From Chlorokybus atmophyticus (Eukaryota > Streptophyta > Chlorokybophyceae > Chlorokybales > Chlorokybaceae), in contig RHPI01001715.1 of assembly GCA_009103225.1 (NCBI GenBank), forward strand, positions 381,898 through 444,998: a stretch of 63,101 nucleotides of DNA. The letters run 5' to 3'. Positions within the stretch are counted from its first letter, which is position 1. Each line of letters starts with the position of its first letter. Below the pieces are notes generated by a model. That model searched no databases. It worked only from the letters and a program-made list of their open reading frames with translations, and was not told the origin of the DNA. The translations under genes were made by a program, and so were the position numbers. Shown in pieces: positions 1-10,979 of the stretch.

Positions 1-408
1 CCCCCCCCCCCCCCCCCCCGCCACAAAAAAGACATGCATACAACATGCTGTGCCGTAGCATGAGCCTGGCGCACCATCAAAGTAAACATGCTCTGGCTTT
101 TATGCTTGACCAATGCAGCCGTCCATCAAGTGGCATGTGCATGTAGGCATGACTATGCATAGTGAATTGATTAGCTGAGCGTACAAATCGGACTGCTTTG
201 GTAACGATTTATTACACAACAAATGGCGCCGTCAAGCAAACAGGGAGTGCATGTTCACAGCAGCAATGCAGCAAGTAACTACACATGGCTGTTTAAGATG
301 AAGCACGCCAAGGCGAATGCAACTTGTTGTGGCAAATGAAGGATAGCTTCATGGCGCAACCAACGCAACCAAGACATTCACACCAACAAGGAGAAAACGT
401 CCACTTAC

Positions 409-626
409 GTGTGCTGCGCATGGAAGGGCTCCTGTCTCCCAATGTCTGCAAGTGACGTCCCTGACAAGCTCGACGGAACCCCAGCCAAAGCAAATATTGC
501 ACCAGACTTGAGCGGGTCCGGCGGCTTTTGCCGACTGTAGAGTAGCGGTCCACCTCCAAAGCCACTACCTGCTGCTCCTCCTCCTCGTCCTCCGCCGCAA
601 CCGCCGCTGACCGGCTCCATAGACAT
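409..626 (-). CDS. Partial gene: Gly-rich first coding exon, unknown protein
   Basis: A true ATG at 626-624 opens 72 codons that end in a strong GTAAGT donor (exon 626-409, phase 2). The peptide begins MSMEPVSGG, has a Gly-rich stretch at residues 8-27, then a more ordered part with LKSGAIFALAG and SLADIGRQEPF. No family is recognised. The remaining exons would lie left of position 400; I see no convincing exon between 1 and 400, so the gene probably runs out of the window. It is divergent from LSM2, whose ATG is 253 bp away. An ordered peptide ending exactly at a good donor is the main reason to believe it is real. Confidence 0.4.
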
Positions 627-878
627 GCACCATGTCAGAGTTAAGGCTTGCCTTCATTTCCCGCGCTGAGGGAATCCCGTTACACCAGTGCCTGAAACGG
701 CCTTGAATAAAGGGATTCCAGGCTTGATTCCGTTGCATTGCGCTTGGATTTCGGGCGTTACCCTGAAAAGGTTTGCCGGATTAGGGTTGAGGGCTGCTCA
801 GCGGTATTGGCGAGAACATAGCCGTCGTCGGCGGCGGCGGCGGCGTTGGCGTCGCCATCCAAGGAATTGCCTTGCGCC
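627..878. promoter_or_regulatory. Putative divergent promoter with E2F-like site (657-666)
   Basis: This is the intergenic space between the minus-strand Gly-rich exon and LSM2. TTTCCCGCGC at 657-666 fits the E2F consensus TTTSSCGC. A TTAGGGTT element (reverse telo-box-like) lies near 779-786, and a CGG-rich run at about 824-845 probably lies in the LSM2 5' leader. No TATA box is evident. This is motif inference only. Confidence 0.35.
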
Positions 879-1961
879 ATGGTACGGTGATTTATTCAAC
901 GCGTTCGTTGCAGCTGGCTCTCTCGTGCATGTTACAAAACACTAACAACAGCTTTTGCAGCAGCATGCGCTCAAAGCACACTTGACGTTTACTATCACTA
1001 CATACTTACACCAATGCAGCAAGGCGTTCTGTGTGTCGGTCTTGGTCAAAGTTTCTTGTATATATCTGCTTGAGTCAATTGTTGTGTACTGTACAATCTC
1101 CCTTTGCCTTGTTTGGCAGCTCTTCTACAGTTACTTCAAGACGCTGGTGGGAAAGGAGGTAGTGGTGGAGCTGAAGAATGACCTGGCGATAGCGGGCAAG
1201 CTGCACTCTGTCGACCAATACCTCAACATCAAGCTCGAGGGTTGCCGAGTAGTCGACCAGGCGAAGTACCCCCACATGGTTAGCTCACACACCAGCACTG
1301 TTTGATTGCTCGGTCGCTTTTGCCGGAAAATCGCGTGTCATATCTTTCATCACGTGTCTGCTCTTTGCTAACAAAACGTGATGACAACGTATGCTCGTTT
1401 TTTAGCTGTGTAGGTAGAGTGTGCGAAATGAGTATGCCTGTCTCGCCAAGTGTCCAATGTCGTTTGCATTACTACTTCATGTGTGTCTTCAATACTACCA
1501 CTTCTTGTGAATAACCGTGCTGAAAACTTGTGCCCACTCCTGTGTTGGTCTCTTTCTTTTGTTTATTGAACTATCCCAGCATTATGTATACAGCAGCATT
1601 ATGTATACACGCGCCTTGTCGCTGCCAAGTGTCCTTTGATCGCCAAGTCTGAATTGCCATCGCTTGATGGTATAGAAGCTATCATGTTGTCACTGTCTCA
1701 GTGTGTTGCTTGATGCATACTAGCCATCAAGGGTAGCACCCGAAGTAGTAGTTGATGAGAGGTGGTAGAAGAGCACGCGTCCTTCCATGCAGGGCACAGC
1801 GTTTGTTTTACTGATGATTTAAACACCTTTGCTTGCAGTTGTCCGTGAAGAATTGTTTCATTCGAGGATCAGTGGTGCGGTACGTGCAGTTGCCCCCGGA
1901 CGGAGTTGACGTGGACATCCTGCATGACGCGACGAGAAGGGAGGCGCGTGGGGCGACATAG
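879..1961 (+). CDS. LSM2: U6 snRNA-associated Sm-like protein LSm2
   Basis: LSm2 is a subunit of the LSm1-7 ring (cytoplasmic mRNA decay) and the LSm2-8 ring (nuclear U6 snRNA binding). Three coding exons join in frame: 879-881 (only the ATG), 1120-1278 and 1839-1961, giving 94 aa; human LSm2 is 95 aa. The Sm1 motif region contains VVVELKNDLAIAGKLHSVD and QYLNIKLEG. Sm2 contains NCFIRGSVVRYVQLP. The C-terminus HDATRREARGAT is the plant-like ending. The ATG is followed at once by a GTACGG donor, so the first intron splits codon 1 from codon 2. Stop is TAG. The gene is tail-to-tail with the Siva-like gene. The family call is essentially certain; the only soft point is the one-codon first exon, which no alternative ATG replaces. 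Confidence 0.95.
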
Positions 1962-2444
1962 CACAGAAACAAGGGTTTGGCATTGAGGATAAGCGGTACG
2001 TAAGGGTATGTCATTGCACAAAGGTTATCTGGTGTTGCCTAGACTATACAAAAAGCGGTAAGAGTGTGCATGGACCGATTTTTAATAGGACTATGCATGT
2101 TTGTGATATGAGTATTGAGTTGTGCTACATTCTTGTTTTCTTGGCACCCAGTGCCTGATCTACGTTGCATGCTATTGTCTGCTTACATCAGTTTCAGCCA
2201 GCCCCTTGCTTGTGCTACTTTGCTTTGCTGTATGGCAGTGGATATCCATTCATGGGTACATATGTTGTTTCCAGCGTGCAGGCTTGCATCATGCTCTACG
2301 TTGCAATTCAACTGTTGCATACTGACCCAGTGACACTCCGCATTTTATGTACATGCAGTGCTGTGGGTGGTTTGTTTGTGCGCTCGGCACTGAGTGTTTA
2401 TCACGGATTCCTACACCCGACTGCAGCTGTCAGCCTAGCCATAA

Positions 2445-2530
2445 CTGCACATAGACAGATGTAAATTAGACTATGTGACAACCAGAACTGCACATAGACA
2501 GATGTAAATTAGACTATGTGACAACCAGAA
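2445..2530. repeat. Tandem duplication, 43-bp unit x2
   Basis: A 43-bp unit starting CTGCACATAGACAG at 2445 is repeated without change from 2488. It sits in the short tail-to-tail spacer between LSM2 and the Siva-like gene, so it probably falls in 3' UTR or terminator DNA of one of them. Confidence 0.85.
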
Positions 2531-2621
2531 TCTGTTCAGCAACGCTGTCCTGTACTTCCATTCATATCTGCACATATAATGCTCATGTGTACATATATTA
2601 GTGTTATGACCTGCTTCCTAC

Positions 2622-3684
2622 TTAACAATCGAGTCCAAGGGCACTACGCTGATGTCTTCTATCCAAAAGTATAGCCCTGCAGTCTGGCACAAGCGCTACG
2701 CGTCTGCTCAGCAAAGGCCTCTGCCAGCAGGTAGAGAAAAAGGTCTCCGCGGCTGCAGGAAGACCAAGGCGCTGGACGGACTTCCCACTCGCAGATGGCT
2801 GCTGTGACGAGGATGCCTCTTGCACGCACATCGCTGTTGGCCCGTCAGATGCGCTGCAATCGAGACAGAACGCACGGTCTTGTGGCTGATCATAACTGCG
2901 CAGCAGATGGTGTCAGTAATCAACATAAATGCACTTCATGAATGCATGCTTCTCGCTATGACTTTGCATGCTACTTACTTGGGAATTGAGCACATGCTGC
3001 AGTATAGCTGCTGGCAGCCATCGCAAAACCGATAACACTTCGTGCAGAGCGCCCGACTGCGGATAAATTAAACGCATTACAAACCAGATAAACCACGCAT
3101 TCGTTACCACTGCACAACTGCTGCTTACTCGCAGTGGGCGCAGGCGGCGCTGGGCTCCCCTTTCTCGCACAGGCGGCATTTTCCTGCTGCTGACGATAAT
3201 GTTGATGTTGGCCTCCCAGAGGTGGAAGCAGCACTATCAGAGTGCACATGACCACCCGTTCCCCCTACCAACCTCCTGCTTCCGTCTGCCAGCATCTTCA
3301 AGGTTTGCTCTGCTCATAAAGCGAGCAGTGGTGTTGAATGAAACATGCCTGTCGCTAACTGTACGCAAATATTGGTGTTTACGGGGTACATACGGAAAAT
3401 TGATAACATGATCTCTTACCATATACAGAGCGCTCGTCGGTTTTGGCATGTTTCTCATCTGAATGCCTATCTTCGTGCCCGCTAGCTGGCGCTCCTCGCT
3501 TGGTCCCCAAAGAGAAAAAGAACCTGGTACCTATATCCACAGAATTATTGCAATTCGAAGACAACAGCAAGAGAAAGCAGCCGCCAGGCTGGGGTGCAAC
3601 CAGATCAGTACCCCATAACTAAAGCAAGCGTGGAAGCATGGCATGCGGCGCAAGAGAAGGGACACCAACCTCTTTACCTGCCAT
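2622..3684 (-). CDS. Siva-like cysteine-rich zinc-binding protein
   Basis: Six exons close in phase: 3684-3678, 3485-3420, 3358-3269, 3183-3129, 3056-2979 and 2895-2622, giving 189 aa (human Siva-1 is 175 aa). From residue 57 the cysteines run C-x2-C-x8-C-x2-C-x4-C-x2-C-x3-C-x2-C-x4-C-x2-C-x13-C-x2-C (to C112). This is nearly the spacing of the C-terminal Cys-rich domain of animal Siva, including CDRALC against CERALC. In animals Siva binds CD27-family receptors and XIAP and is pro-apoptotic; its role in algae is unknown. The start is an ATG only 7 nt before the first donor. An alternative acceptor at 3530 would add 15 residues. The C-terminal 75 residues have no counterpart that I know. The gene is head-to-head with NSE2 across about 1 kb. 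Confidence 0.8.
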
Positions 3685-4677
3685 GCTCAAAGCAGCAGTA
3701 GTATAGTACCCCACCCCACCCCCCACCCCCTCCTCCTCCTTCTCCTCCTCCTTCTCCTCCGCCTGCTGACCGCCGCCGCTGCCCAAGTGACTGTTTCCCG
3801 CCAGGCGTCCCGGTTGGGTAACAGAAACCTTCGACAGTGAACTGATCCGGTTCTGATTCACTCTGGCCGCAGTGAATCACAGTGATCAATTGAGCATTCC
3901 TGCATGCAAATTGATTCATTCGTGTTATGAACTGTCAGCAAAGTTAACCGCGTCCGGTTAGAATTTGCCGTTCAGGCGTTCAAAAACACAAACGACGAGC
4001 TTTGGCGCGGGAAATAACTAGGGTTTTGTTGTCGGCTGGGTTGTGGTCGGCGTAGCTGTTGTTGTCGTCGTCGTGTACGGAGTACGGCTAGCAGACATGG
4101 CCTCAGCTGCTAAAAAGTAGTCTCACTGCTTTCCGGTGAGACTGCTGCAACTCTGCTGTGCTGTGCGGCAAGTGGTTCGGGTGCTGCTGTGTGTGCAGCG
4201 CAGGTAAGAAGCCTTTTGCTTCTCCGCATGGCTTTCCGCATGGCTGAGCTCAATACGATTGCGTGTTGCCATGCTGAAAGGCTGTCGGTGTCTTTGTTCT
4301 GCATACGTGTGGATGAAGGCCCGCGTTGCTTGGTGTGCCTGGCCGTTTGCACAACCGGAGATGCTTTGTGTGCGTGCGTATGTGTGGTTGACACAGCCAT
4401 TTGCCAAGAAACGAAACAATTGCCTAGCAGCTGCCGTGCTGTGAGGGTTGGCTCCTGCCAACTGTGTGCATATGCAGGCATCTGCTGCGGTCTGTGCTTT
4501 GCCTTTTATACGATACAATGTAGCCTGAGGCATACTTGCTGATGCTGGTGCTTTTCTGTATGTGGTGCACTTTGCATTGTCTGCTTTTGTTTCGGAGCCA
4601 AGCTTGACTTACGTGACTCACTTGCAGTGCGCAGCTGCCTTGCTATTTACTCCTGCGAGAACGGAAGAGTTTGTAAC
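3685..4677. promoter_or_regulatory. Divergent Siva-like/NSE2 control region with E2F sites, telo-box and a 5'-UTR intron
   Basis: TTTGGCGCGGGAAA at 4001-4014 is a strong E2F-type site, TTTCCCGCC at 3794-3802 is a second, and TAGGGTTT at 4019-4026 is a reverse telo-box. A pyrimidine tract (CTCCTC repeats) runs 3720-3765 inside the Siva-like leader. For NSE2, a good donor (CAG/GTAAGAAG, intron from 4204) and an acceptor ending at 4627 suggest an intron in the 5' UTR. A small upstream ORF (MASAAKK, 4097-4120) lies in that leader. E2F sites would fit S-phase expression of a repair gene, by inference. Confidence 0.45.
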
Positions 4678-5870
4678 ATGGCGTCAGTGGCAGTAAGCCC
4701 AGTGCGAACCGCCTGCGGTAAACTGCAGGTAGATTGCGTAGACCAAATCTGGGTGCCACGGCAAGTGAGTAATTGCTTCAGCGGTTATCTGACTGTCGGT
4801 TGGTCTTGTCACAATTCTAGCACCATTTATTATTACTTCTTCGCAGGAACAATGCAAGTTGATGACAACACGAGGTGTGCCAGAGGTTGTGGACCAGGTA
4901 CACGAATTAGCCTTATTTTTTGAGAAGGAGAGGAACAAGGAGACGGTACTGGCCTTGCGTGAGGAAATGATGAAGCTCTCGGCCCTTGAGCATGAGCTGC
5001 GCTCGCAGCAGAAAGCTATCAAGTCTGTGTCGGAGCAATACGAGTAAGTGCCGCTGCAAGCCAGTTCTAACTCAGCTGGCAAATTTGCATCATCTCACTG
5101 CTTTGTCAGGGCACCAGCGCCGATGGATGCTCCGACAGATTTTGCAGCAATTCTGACGCAACGCAAGCAAGAGATCATGGAGGCGGACCCCTTGGATGCT
5201 GAGAACCACAAGAACGTGAAGAAGTTTGACGAGGCCGTGTGGGAGGTCAACAATGCGGTACGTTGCACGCACATGCATGTCATCGACATGTGTGTGTGTT
5301 GTCGTGTGATTCGGATGTTGTTGGTGTTTGTTGAGCTTGCATGACCGTTACTGGCTTCGGCACAGGGCCTCCCCATGCCTGGCACGGAAGATGAGGAGGT
5401 GATGTGTGCTACGGCTACAGTCAGCGCTAACACAAAGTGCCCCATCACAAGCGTACCAGTCTTTGAGCTTGAAAACCCAGTGAAGAGCAAACTGTGTGGT
5501 CACGTTTATGATGGGTACGTTTCAATCAGCTTATGTATAGGGTATGAGTCGTGATCAACTTATGTTTGCATCCTGGAGTCGCTCCAATGAGCTTCTTCTC
5601 CCTTGCTGACTGTTGCTCTACTTCAACAGAAACTGTATTGAGGAGTATATCAACGGGCAAATCAGACACCAAAGACACGGCGCCCGCTCGCGAGCGACGG
5701 ACGTGCAATGTCCCCAGCACGGCTGCTCCCGCCTGATCAACAAGTCTGTGATAGAAGAAGCGGATGACATCCTTGCTGAGGCCGCCAGGCTCAGACGGCA
5801 ACGGCCAACCGGCAATGCCAACCGGCAGCATGTTGAAGACATCACTCAAGATGTTGAAGATGTAGAGTAA
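4678..5870 (+). CDS. NSE2: E3 SUMO-protein ligase NSE2/MMS21 (SMC5/6 complex)
   Basis: NSE2/MMS21 is the SUMO E3 ligase subunit of the SMC5-SMC6 complex, acting in recombinational repair. Five exons join in phase: 4678-4764, 4847-5043, 5110-5257, 5366-5514 and 5630-5870, giving 273 aa (Arabidopsis and human about 250). The N-terminal half is helical/coiled coil (residues 45-95), as expected for the SMC5-binding part. The SP-RING (zf-Nse) covers residues about 165-240, with KCPITSVPVFELENPVKSK, then C188-G-H190, C221 and C226 as the zinc ligands. The C-terminus is an acidic tail. Stop is TAA. The gene shares its upstream region, with E2F-like sites, with the divergent Siva-like gene. Confidence 0.9.
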
Positions 5871-6375
5871 TTGCAGCGTGTTCATGCAGAGGCATGCTGC
5901 TGCTGTCCTGTTGAGGCCCCGTGCACACGGCTGCGCAGAGTACTGTTGCTTGGAATTGTCGACCAAAGCCAAGATGGGTATAACCTCACTTGACCACAGC
6001 ATTAGACATTGGAAGCATGCTAGCAGGCTCCCACGGACACACTTCATACGTACAGATGTACATGGGTATGGTCACAGCAACAACGCAAAACAACTGATAT
6101 GAAAAAAGCGTTCCTAACACAGCACACGCTACTCGCTATCACATAGCACAATTGATGCAAGTTGCACACTGTCAGACACACTTCGGATGTGCGCTAAGAG
6201 TGTGAATCATACTGTGTACAAAGGATGTGACGGTGATTTGGTGCATGTCTCATATGCACCACGGCCCGTGGTCCATGGGAGCTGATGGTGTTGATGATGG
6301 GGATGTTGGCATTGGGTAAATCAGACGGGCACTTGCGACTACGATGTTGCAATTTGAGAGATTTGGGCGCAAAGG

Positions 6376-6424
6376 CTTCGTTACTGTCTGGTGATGCAGG
6401 CTACATTACCAGACAGTAACGAAG
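6376..6424. repeat. Perfect 17-bp inverted repeat (hairpin)
   Basis: CTTCGTTACTGTCTGGT (6376-6392) and its exact reverse complement (6408-6424) flank a 15-nt loop. The right arm recurs inside both units of the 80-bp tandem repeat that starts at 6391. It lies about 340 bp upstream of the farnesyltransferase start. Confidence 0.85.
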
Positions 6425-6549
6425 TCAAAAAACTGGTGGGCTTGCCGGGCCCGTATTGTGGAAAGACCGTGTGATGCAGGCTACATCACCAGACAGTAAC
6501 GAAGTCAAAAAACTGGAGGGCTTGCCGGGCCCGTATTGTGGAAAGACCG
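6391..6549. repeat. Tandem repeat, 80-bp unit x2
   Basis: The unit starting GTGATGCAGGCTACAT at 6391 is repeated at 6471 with only two or three substitutions, and includes TTGCCGGGCCCGTATTGTGG. The remaining intergenic DNA between NSE2 and FNTB (5871-6763) shows no other gene. An open frame runs into the FNTB start from 6536, but it looks like leader sequence rather than protein. Confidence 0.85.
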
Positions 6550-6763
6550 AAGTCTGTTCCCGTCCTTATCGAGGGAGATGCTAAACTTCTCTCGGCTCAA
6601 CGAACACAAATCAACGACGCACAAACCAATACTGTTATGCACAAGACTTTTACCACCTGCACGACAGCTGCTTTGCATCCTGATAGCAGCCGGCGGATCC
6701 AGCGGTGGCAGTGTGGTTGCTGCGGTGGTCTCCGTCAGTGGCGGCGACGGCGTTGGTGGTGGG

Positions 6764-9682
6764 ATGGATTATGACGAGGCGTGGACGGAGTCAGGGGAGG
6801 CGCAGCGAGAGGTGGAGTATGCTGTGCGGGCGTGCTACAGCCACCTTGTGCGCCATCCTGAGGCTCAAAGCCGGTCAGTTTGGTTGCCGTTGCAGCATTG
6901 CAAAGCAGCAATAACAGCTTCCGGCAATGACCTTTTCCAATGCTGCCAAAACCTGTTATACTCCAAGCCAGCTGATAGTGGCTCTGTCTTATTGCATAAA
7001 GTGCTTATCGTTTTGCCAAACGGCAGCATACGTTTGGTGAGAGACAAGCACGCCGCCTACCTGCTGAAGGGTCTGAAGCAACTCGGGAGCTCTTACGCAT
7101 GCTTGGATGCCAGGTGGGGCAGCTGCTAACGCTCACATCATGGTGATCGTACACACAGTGCATACAATGCATGCTGCCTGCAGTACTGGCACGCTTGTCA
7201 CACACGGTTGCAGGCATGCTAATTGACAGCTGTGTCCACCGTGCAGTCGGACATGGTTGTGCTACTGGATTTTGCACGCTTTGGCCTTGCTAGAAGTACC
7301 TTTACCAGAGAGCTTGCGCCTCAACTGCCTGGACTTCCTCAAACGCTGTCAGGTGCTTGAGGACCTAGTGGCATGAGCAGCACGTTCAACTTGTTAGCTC
7401 GGTTGTGTGCTTGCGTATGAGCTTACGAGCAAGTCGCACGCAGAGTACAAGAGGAGGCTTTGGTGGCGGCCCCGGTCAGGTAAGTTGACTCTGCCAAATG
7501 CATGTAGGTAAGCTCATTTAGGCACCTGACAGCTGTCGCGTTCCTGCATTATCACTTGTTTCAAGCTGTGCTGACCTGCATGACTCTGCAGCTACCCCAC
7601 CTGGCTACCAACTATGCTGCTGTTTGTGCAATCCTCACTCTAGGAGGTGAAGATGCATACTCCATGATAGACAGGTACTTCATGTTGCACTGTTGCCCTA
7701 CTGCGCAACCTCTGCACGTATTGTCAATTGGTTTACCAATTGCTGGCGCAGGGAGGCTATGCACCAGTACTTGCTCAGTCTGAAAGACCCAAGCGGCGGT
7801 TTTCGGTATAGCTGGGCAACATACGTCATGTGATTGCATGGAAAATGTTGTGACGTTGCTCTCACACAATTGTTGGGTGTGCAGAGTGCATGCAGATGGG
7901 GAGATCGACGTGCGCGGGTCATTCACAGCCATGGCGGTCAGTGCGTCATTATCACATGTCTGGCATCTTCAGTGTGTCATGTTCATGTTCAACTGCAAGT
8001 GTAAGTTGCTGCTCAGCTTGCTTTGTTAACTACAGGTAGCGCACCTTCTGAACCTGAAGACTCCACAACTTCTGCAAGGCGTAGGAGAGTACATTGCAAG
8101 GTGGGTCAGCTTCTTGGTTGCATGTGTTCAACTGTGAATGCTGTCGTTGTGCGTGCTTTCCGTTATGTGTGTTGCCCCTGCGTTCTTAAACAGAAGGCTG
8201 TGGCCTGACACACAGCTGGCGCGAACGTCTTTAATGCCAGCTGTCAAACGTACGAGGGTGGTATTGGAGGTGAGCCAGGAGCAGAGGCGCACGGCGGATA
8301 CACATTCTGCGGCCTGGCAGCAGCGGTTCTAGCAGGCACTGCTTCAAGACTCAATCTGCCATTGTTACTGGTAAGGTCTGCTAACTTGAACTGACGTTGT
8401 GTGCGCATTCTGCTTGGCAACCACATCTATTGCTGTCTGGCAAAGTGTGCGCGTACCTCGCATGTCATCTGCAAGTAGTGCTTGTTGAGCCAACAGCTCA
8501 ATTGCTCACTTTGCATCAAACAGAACTGGGCCGTGCATCGTCAAGGTGCAGTTGAAGGTGGTTTCCAGGGCCGAACAAACAAGCTGGTGGATGGCTGCTA
8601 CTCATTTTGGCAGGTGAGATTATGCTTGCGCCTTACTTGAAATTCAGAGCAGAAAGTAAAGAAACAGGTTCAGGGAAAGCACAATGTAAAGGGCTTTCTA
8701 CTTGCAGGGAGCTATCTTTGCCATCTTACAAAGCCTGAAGGGTGAGATGGAAACTCAGTCCACCAACTTGCAGCAACCAGTGTTGGAGGCCGCAAGCTCT
8801 GTGCAATCACCTAAAGCAGAGCAAGAAGCAATAAAACAAGCGCTTGCTGGACCCATAGCACCTGCCTTGGAGCGGGCTACCGCAGCTGAGTTGTTTAGTG
8901 AAGCACCCATAGCAAGAACTCATCACCAAGCCGAACTTCATGTGCTTTCTGATGGCCAAGAGGTGCGTTACTACCGAAGCTGCAGCTGGTAGCGCTTCAT
9001 GTCGCGGCTGGCCCCACACCAATCTCATTGATCTTCTTGTGCTACGTTACCGCAGGATAACATTTTGGGTGATGATGACGATCTGTTTTGGCTGGCTGGT
9101 CAACATGATGCTGATATCGAAACCGCAGCAGTCGATAGCACTCCCTCTGCTGGCAGCGAGGAGCAGCACTGGCTCACAACATGGTTTGACCCCATGGCGC
9201 TGCAGGGTTACCTTCTCTTGTGCTGCCAATTGCCTGAGGGCGGTCTGCGCGACAAGCCTGGCAAGTAAGCCGCCTCTTCCCGCAGCATGTCATGGTTGAG
9301 ATGGGACTTTGTCTCACTTGCTTGCTCGAGCAGGTCGCGAGATTACTATCACACGTGCTACTGTTTAAGTGGCTTATCTGTCGCGCAACATATGTCAGAG
9401 CCTCCCCAAGTGCTGGGCGTCTCGTCGAATCTGCTGGTATGTGCATTGTTGCGTGCTGTCCACTACACTGCAAGCGCAAACATCCGCAACCCTTGATGCA
9501 TGCATTGTTGCATGCTGTCAACTTGTCCGTGCTGGTTGAGCACTCTCATTGATACGTTTATGACGGTTGAATTGTTGGTCCAGACGGCAACTGAGCCACT
9601 GTCAAACATCCGCCTTGACCGGCATCAAGAAGCCATTGCCTACTTTCATCAGCTTCCGCCAGTTCCCACAGAACCCAGCTAG
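6764..9682 (+). CDS. FNTB: Protein farnesyltransferase beta subunit
   Basis: Catalytic subunit of the heterodimer that farnesylates CaaX proteins. Fourteen exons close in phase: 6764-6873, 7027-7113, 7247-7352, 7444-7479, 7592-7674, 7752-7805, 7885-7936, 8036-8100, 8241-8370, 8524-8613, 8708-8962, 9056-9264, 9334-9436 and 9584-9682, giving 492 aa. Diagnostic stretches are LKGLKQLGSSYACLDA, SRTWLCYWILHALALL, GGFGGGPGQLPHLATNYAAV, QTYEGGIGGEPGAEAHGGYT, VEGGFQGRTNKLVDGCYSFW and SRDYYHTCYCLSGLSVAQH. The zinc ligands are present as D264, C266 and H432. Exons 11-12 form an extra acidic, low-complexity insert (about residues 280-400) where Arabidopsis ERA1 also has one. ATG 6764 was chosen because the ordered sequence starts there. 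Stop is TAG. Confidence 0.95.
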
Positions 9683-10979
9683 ATGTCTCAGCCACCCGTG
9701 TGCAACACTGCACGTGCTTTGCATTATACATGCTTGCGGGTGCCATTGGCCAACTGCTTGTCGATGTGAAGCAGCGACAGCAACTGCCTTGGTGTTGCAC
9801 TTGCATCTTCTCGTTCACAACTCAAGATTGCCAATCACCCACAATGCTTGTGACCTCCCCACACTGGGTGCTGTCAGCAAGGCCTGCTAACCACGCAATC
9901 AGCAATGTTGGGCGAGGCATGGCATCTTGTAGCAATCTATCAGTATGCTGTTGGCGCAGTTCATGCTAGTTTACATTGCGAGTGTTATGTTGGCGCAGTT
10001 GCATGCCAACATAACCTTGTGATTCCTGTAGCTTACCTGCTATTGCGACTGGTGATGGCGCGTGGGGCAAATACTTCATCTGTGAAATGTCACGTTGCCA
10101 ATTTGCAACATACACAGTCATGCAAACATGTGTGCAGTTCCCTAGCACTCGCTACGATCAGCATTTGACTGTACCGTACATACTTGAGCAGAGCCCCNNN
10201 NNNNNNNNNNNNNNNNNNNNNNNNNNNNNNNNNNNNNNNNNNNNNNNNNNNNNNNNNNNNNNNNNNNNNNNNNNNNNNNNNNNNNNNNNNNNNNNNNNNN
10301 NNNNNNNNNNNNNNNNNNNNNNNNNNNNNNNNNNNNNNNNNNNNNNNNNNNNNNNNNNNNNNNNNNNNNNNNNNNNNNNNNNNNNNNNNNNNNNNNNNCC
10401 CCCTTTCCCCCCTCCCCCTTGCCTCCTTAATCTTATATGCAGCCCCCCTTCACTATTAGCATGCAAGGGCTCCTCGCATACATGCGTGCAAGTGTGTACA
10501 AAAGAACAGCTAGGGGATGTGCTGAGTAGTGGAGGCAAAAGCAAGGGGAAGGTGGGAGCAGTATAAAATTGGGGTAATGCAAAGTGAAGCGATGTAGGAT
10601 TGTAAAGTGACCTTTGTCGAACATGTCGAAATAATCTTTCCAATTGCTGTCGCATGCAAATCATACATAAATGATGCAATGTTTGAACACGCCATGCTCC
10701 ACCAACCATGCGCACTCATGACTCAACATACGGTGGTGGGTTATGCATCACAAGCATAGCATACCATGAGCTGCGAAGGGCAGGCTTAAACCCCTTACAG
10801 CTAACACACATGTTGGATCGCGTGAGCGTTTCCCCACCAGCAAACTGCCGACCAACTTGTGTACCCACCGCCCCTACTAATCATCATAAAAAGTGGGCAC
10901 TGCGTTTGTGTCACACTGGCCACCTTGGCAAGTGTGGCACATAGCCCACGGCGTGGCTATATGATATGTGACACTTGGT
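9683..10979. other. Intergenic, no supported gene; assembly gap inside
   Basis: This holds the FNTB 3' flank, with GCATGC-rich simple sequence. A 201-base N gap lies at 10198-10398 between short C runs. Open frames here have no recognisable protein features. Confidence 0.6.
10198..10398. other. Assembly gap (N) flanked by C runs
   Basis: Run of N between CCCC and CCCCC. Frames that span it are not meaningful. Confidence 0.99.

Noticed and set aside
6536-6763. Upstream in-frame extension of FNTB to 6536.
   Set aside because: The extra residues have no family similarity, overlap the 80-bp repeat and precede the point where the FTase N-terminus begins; ATG 6764 is better.
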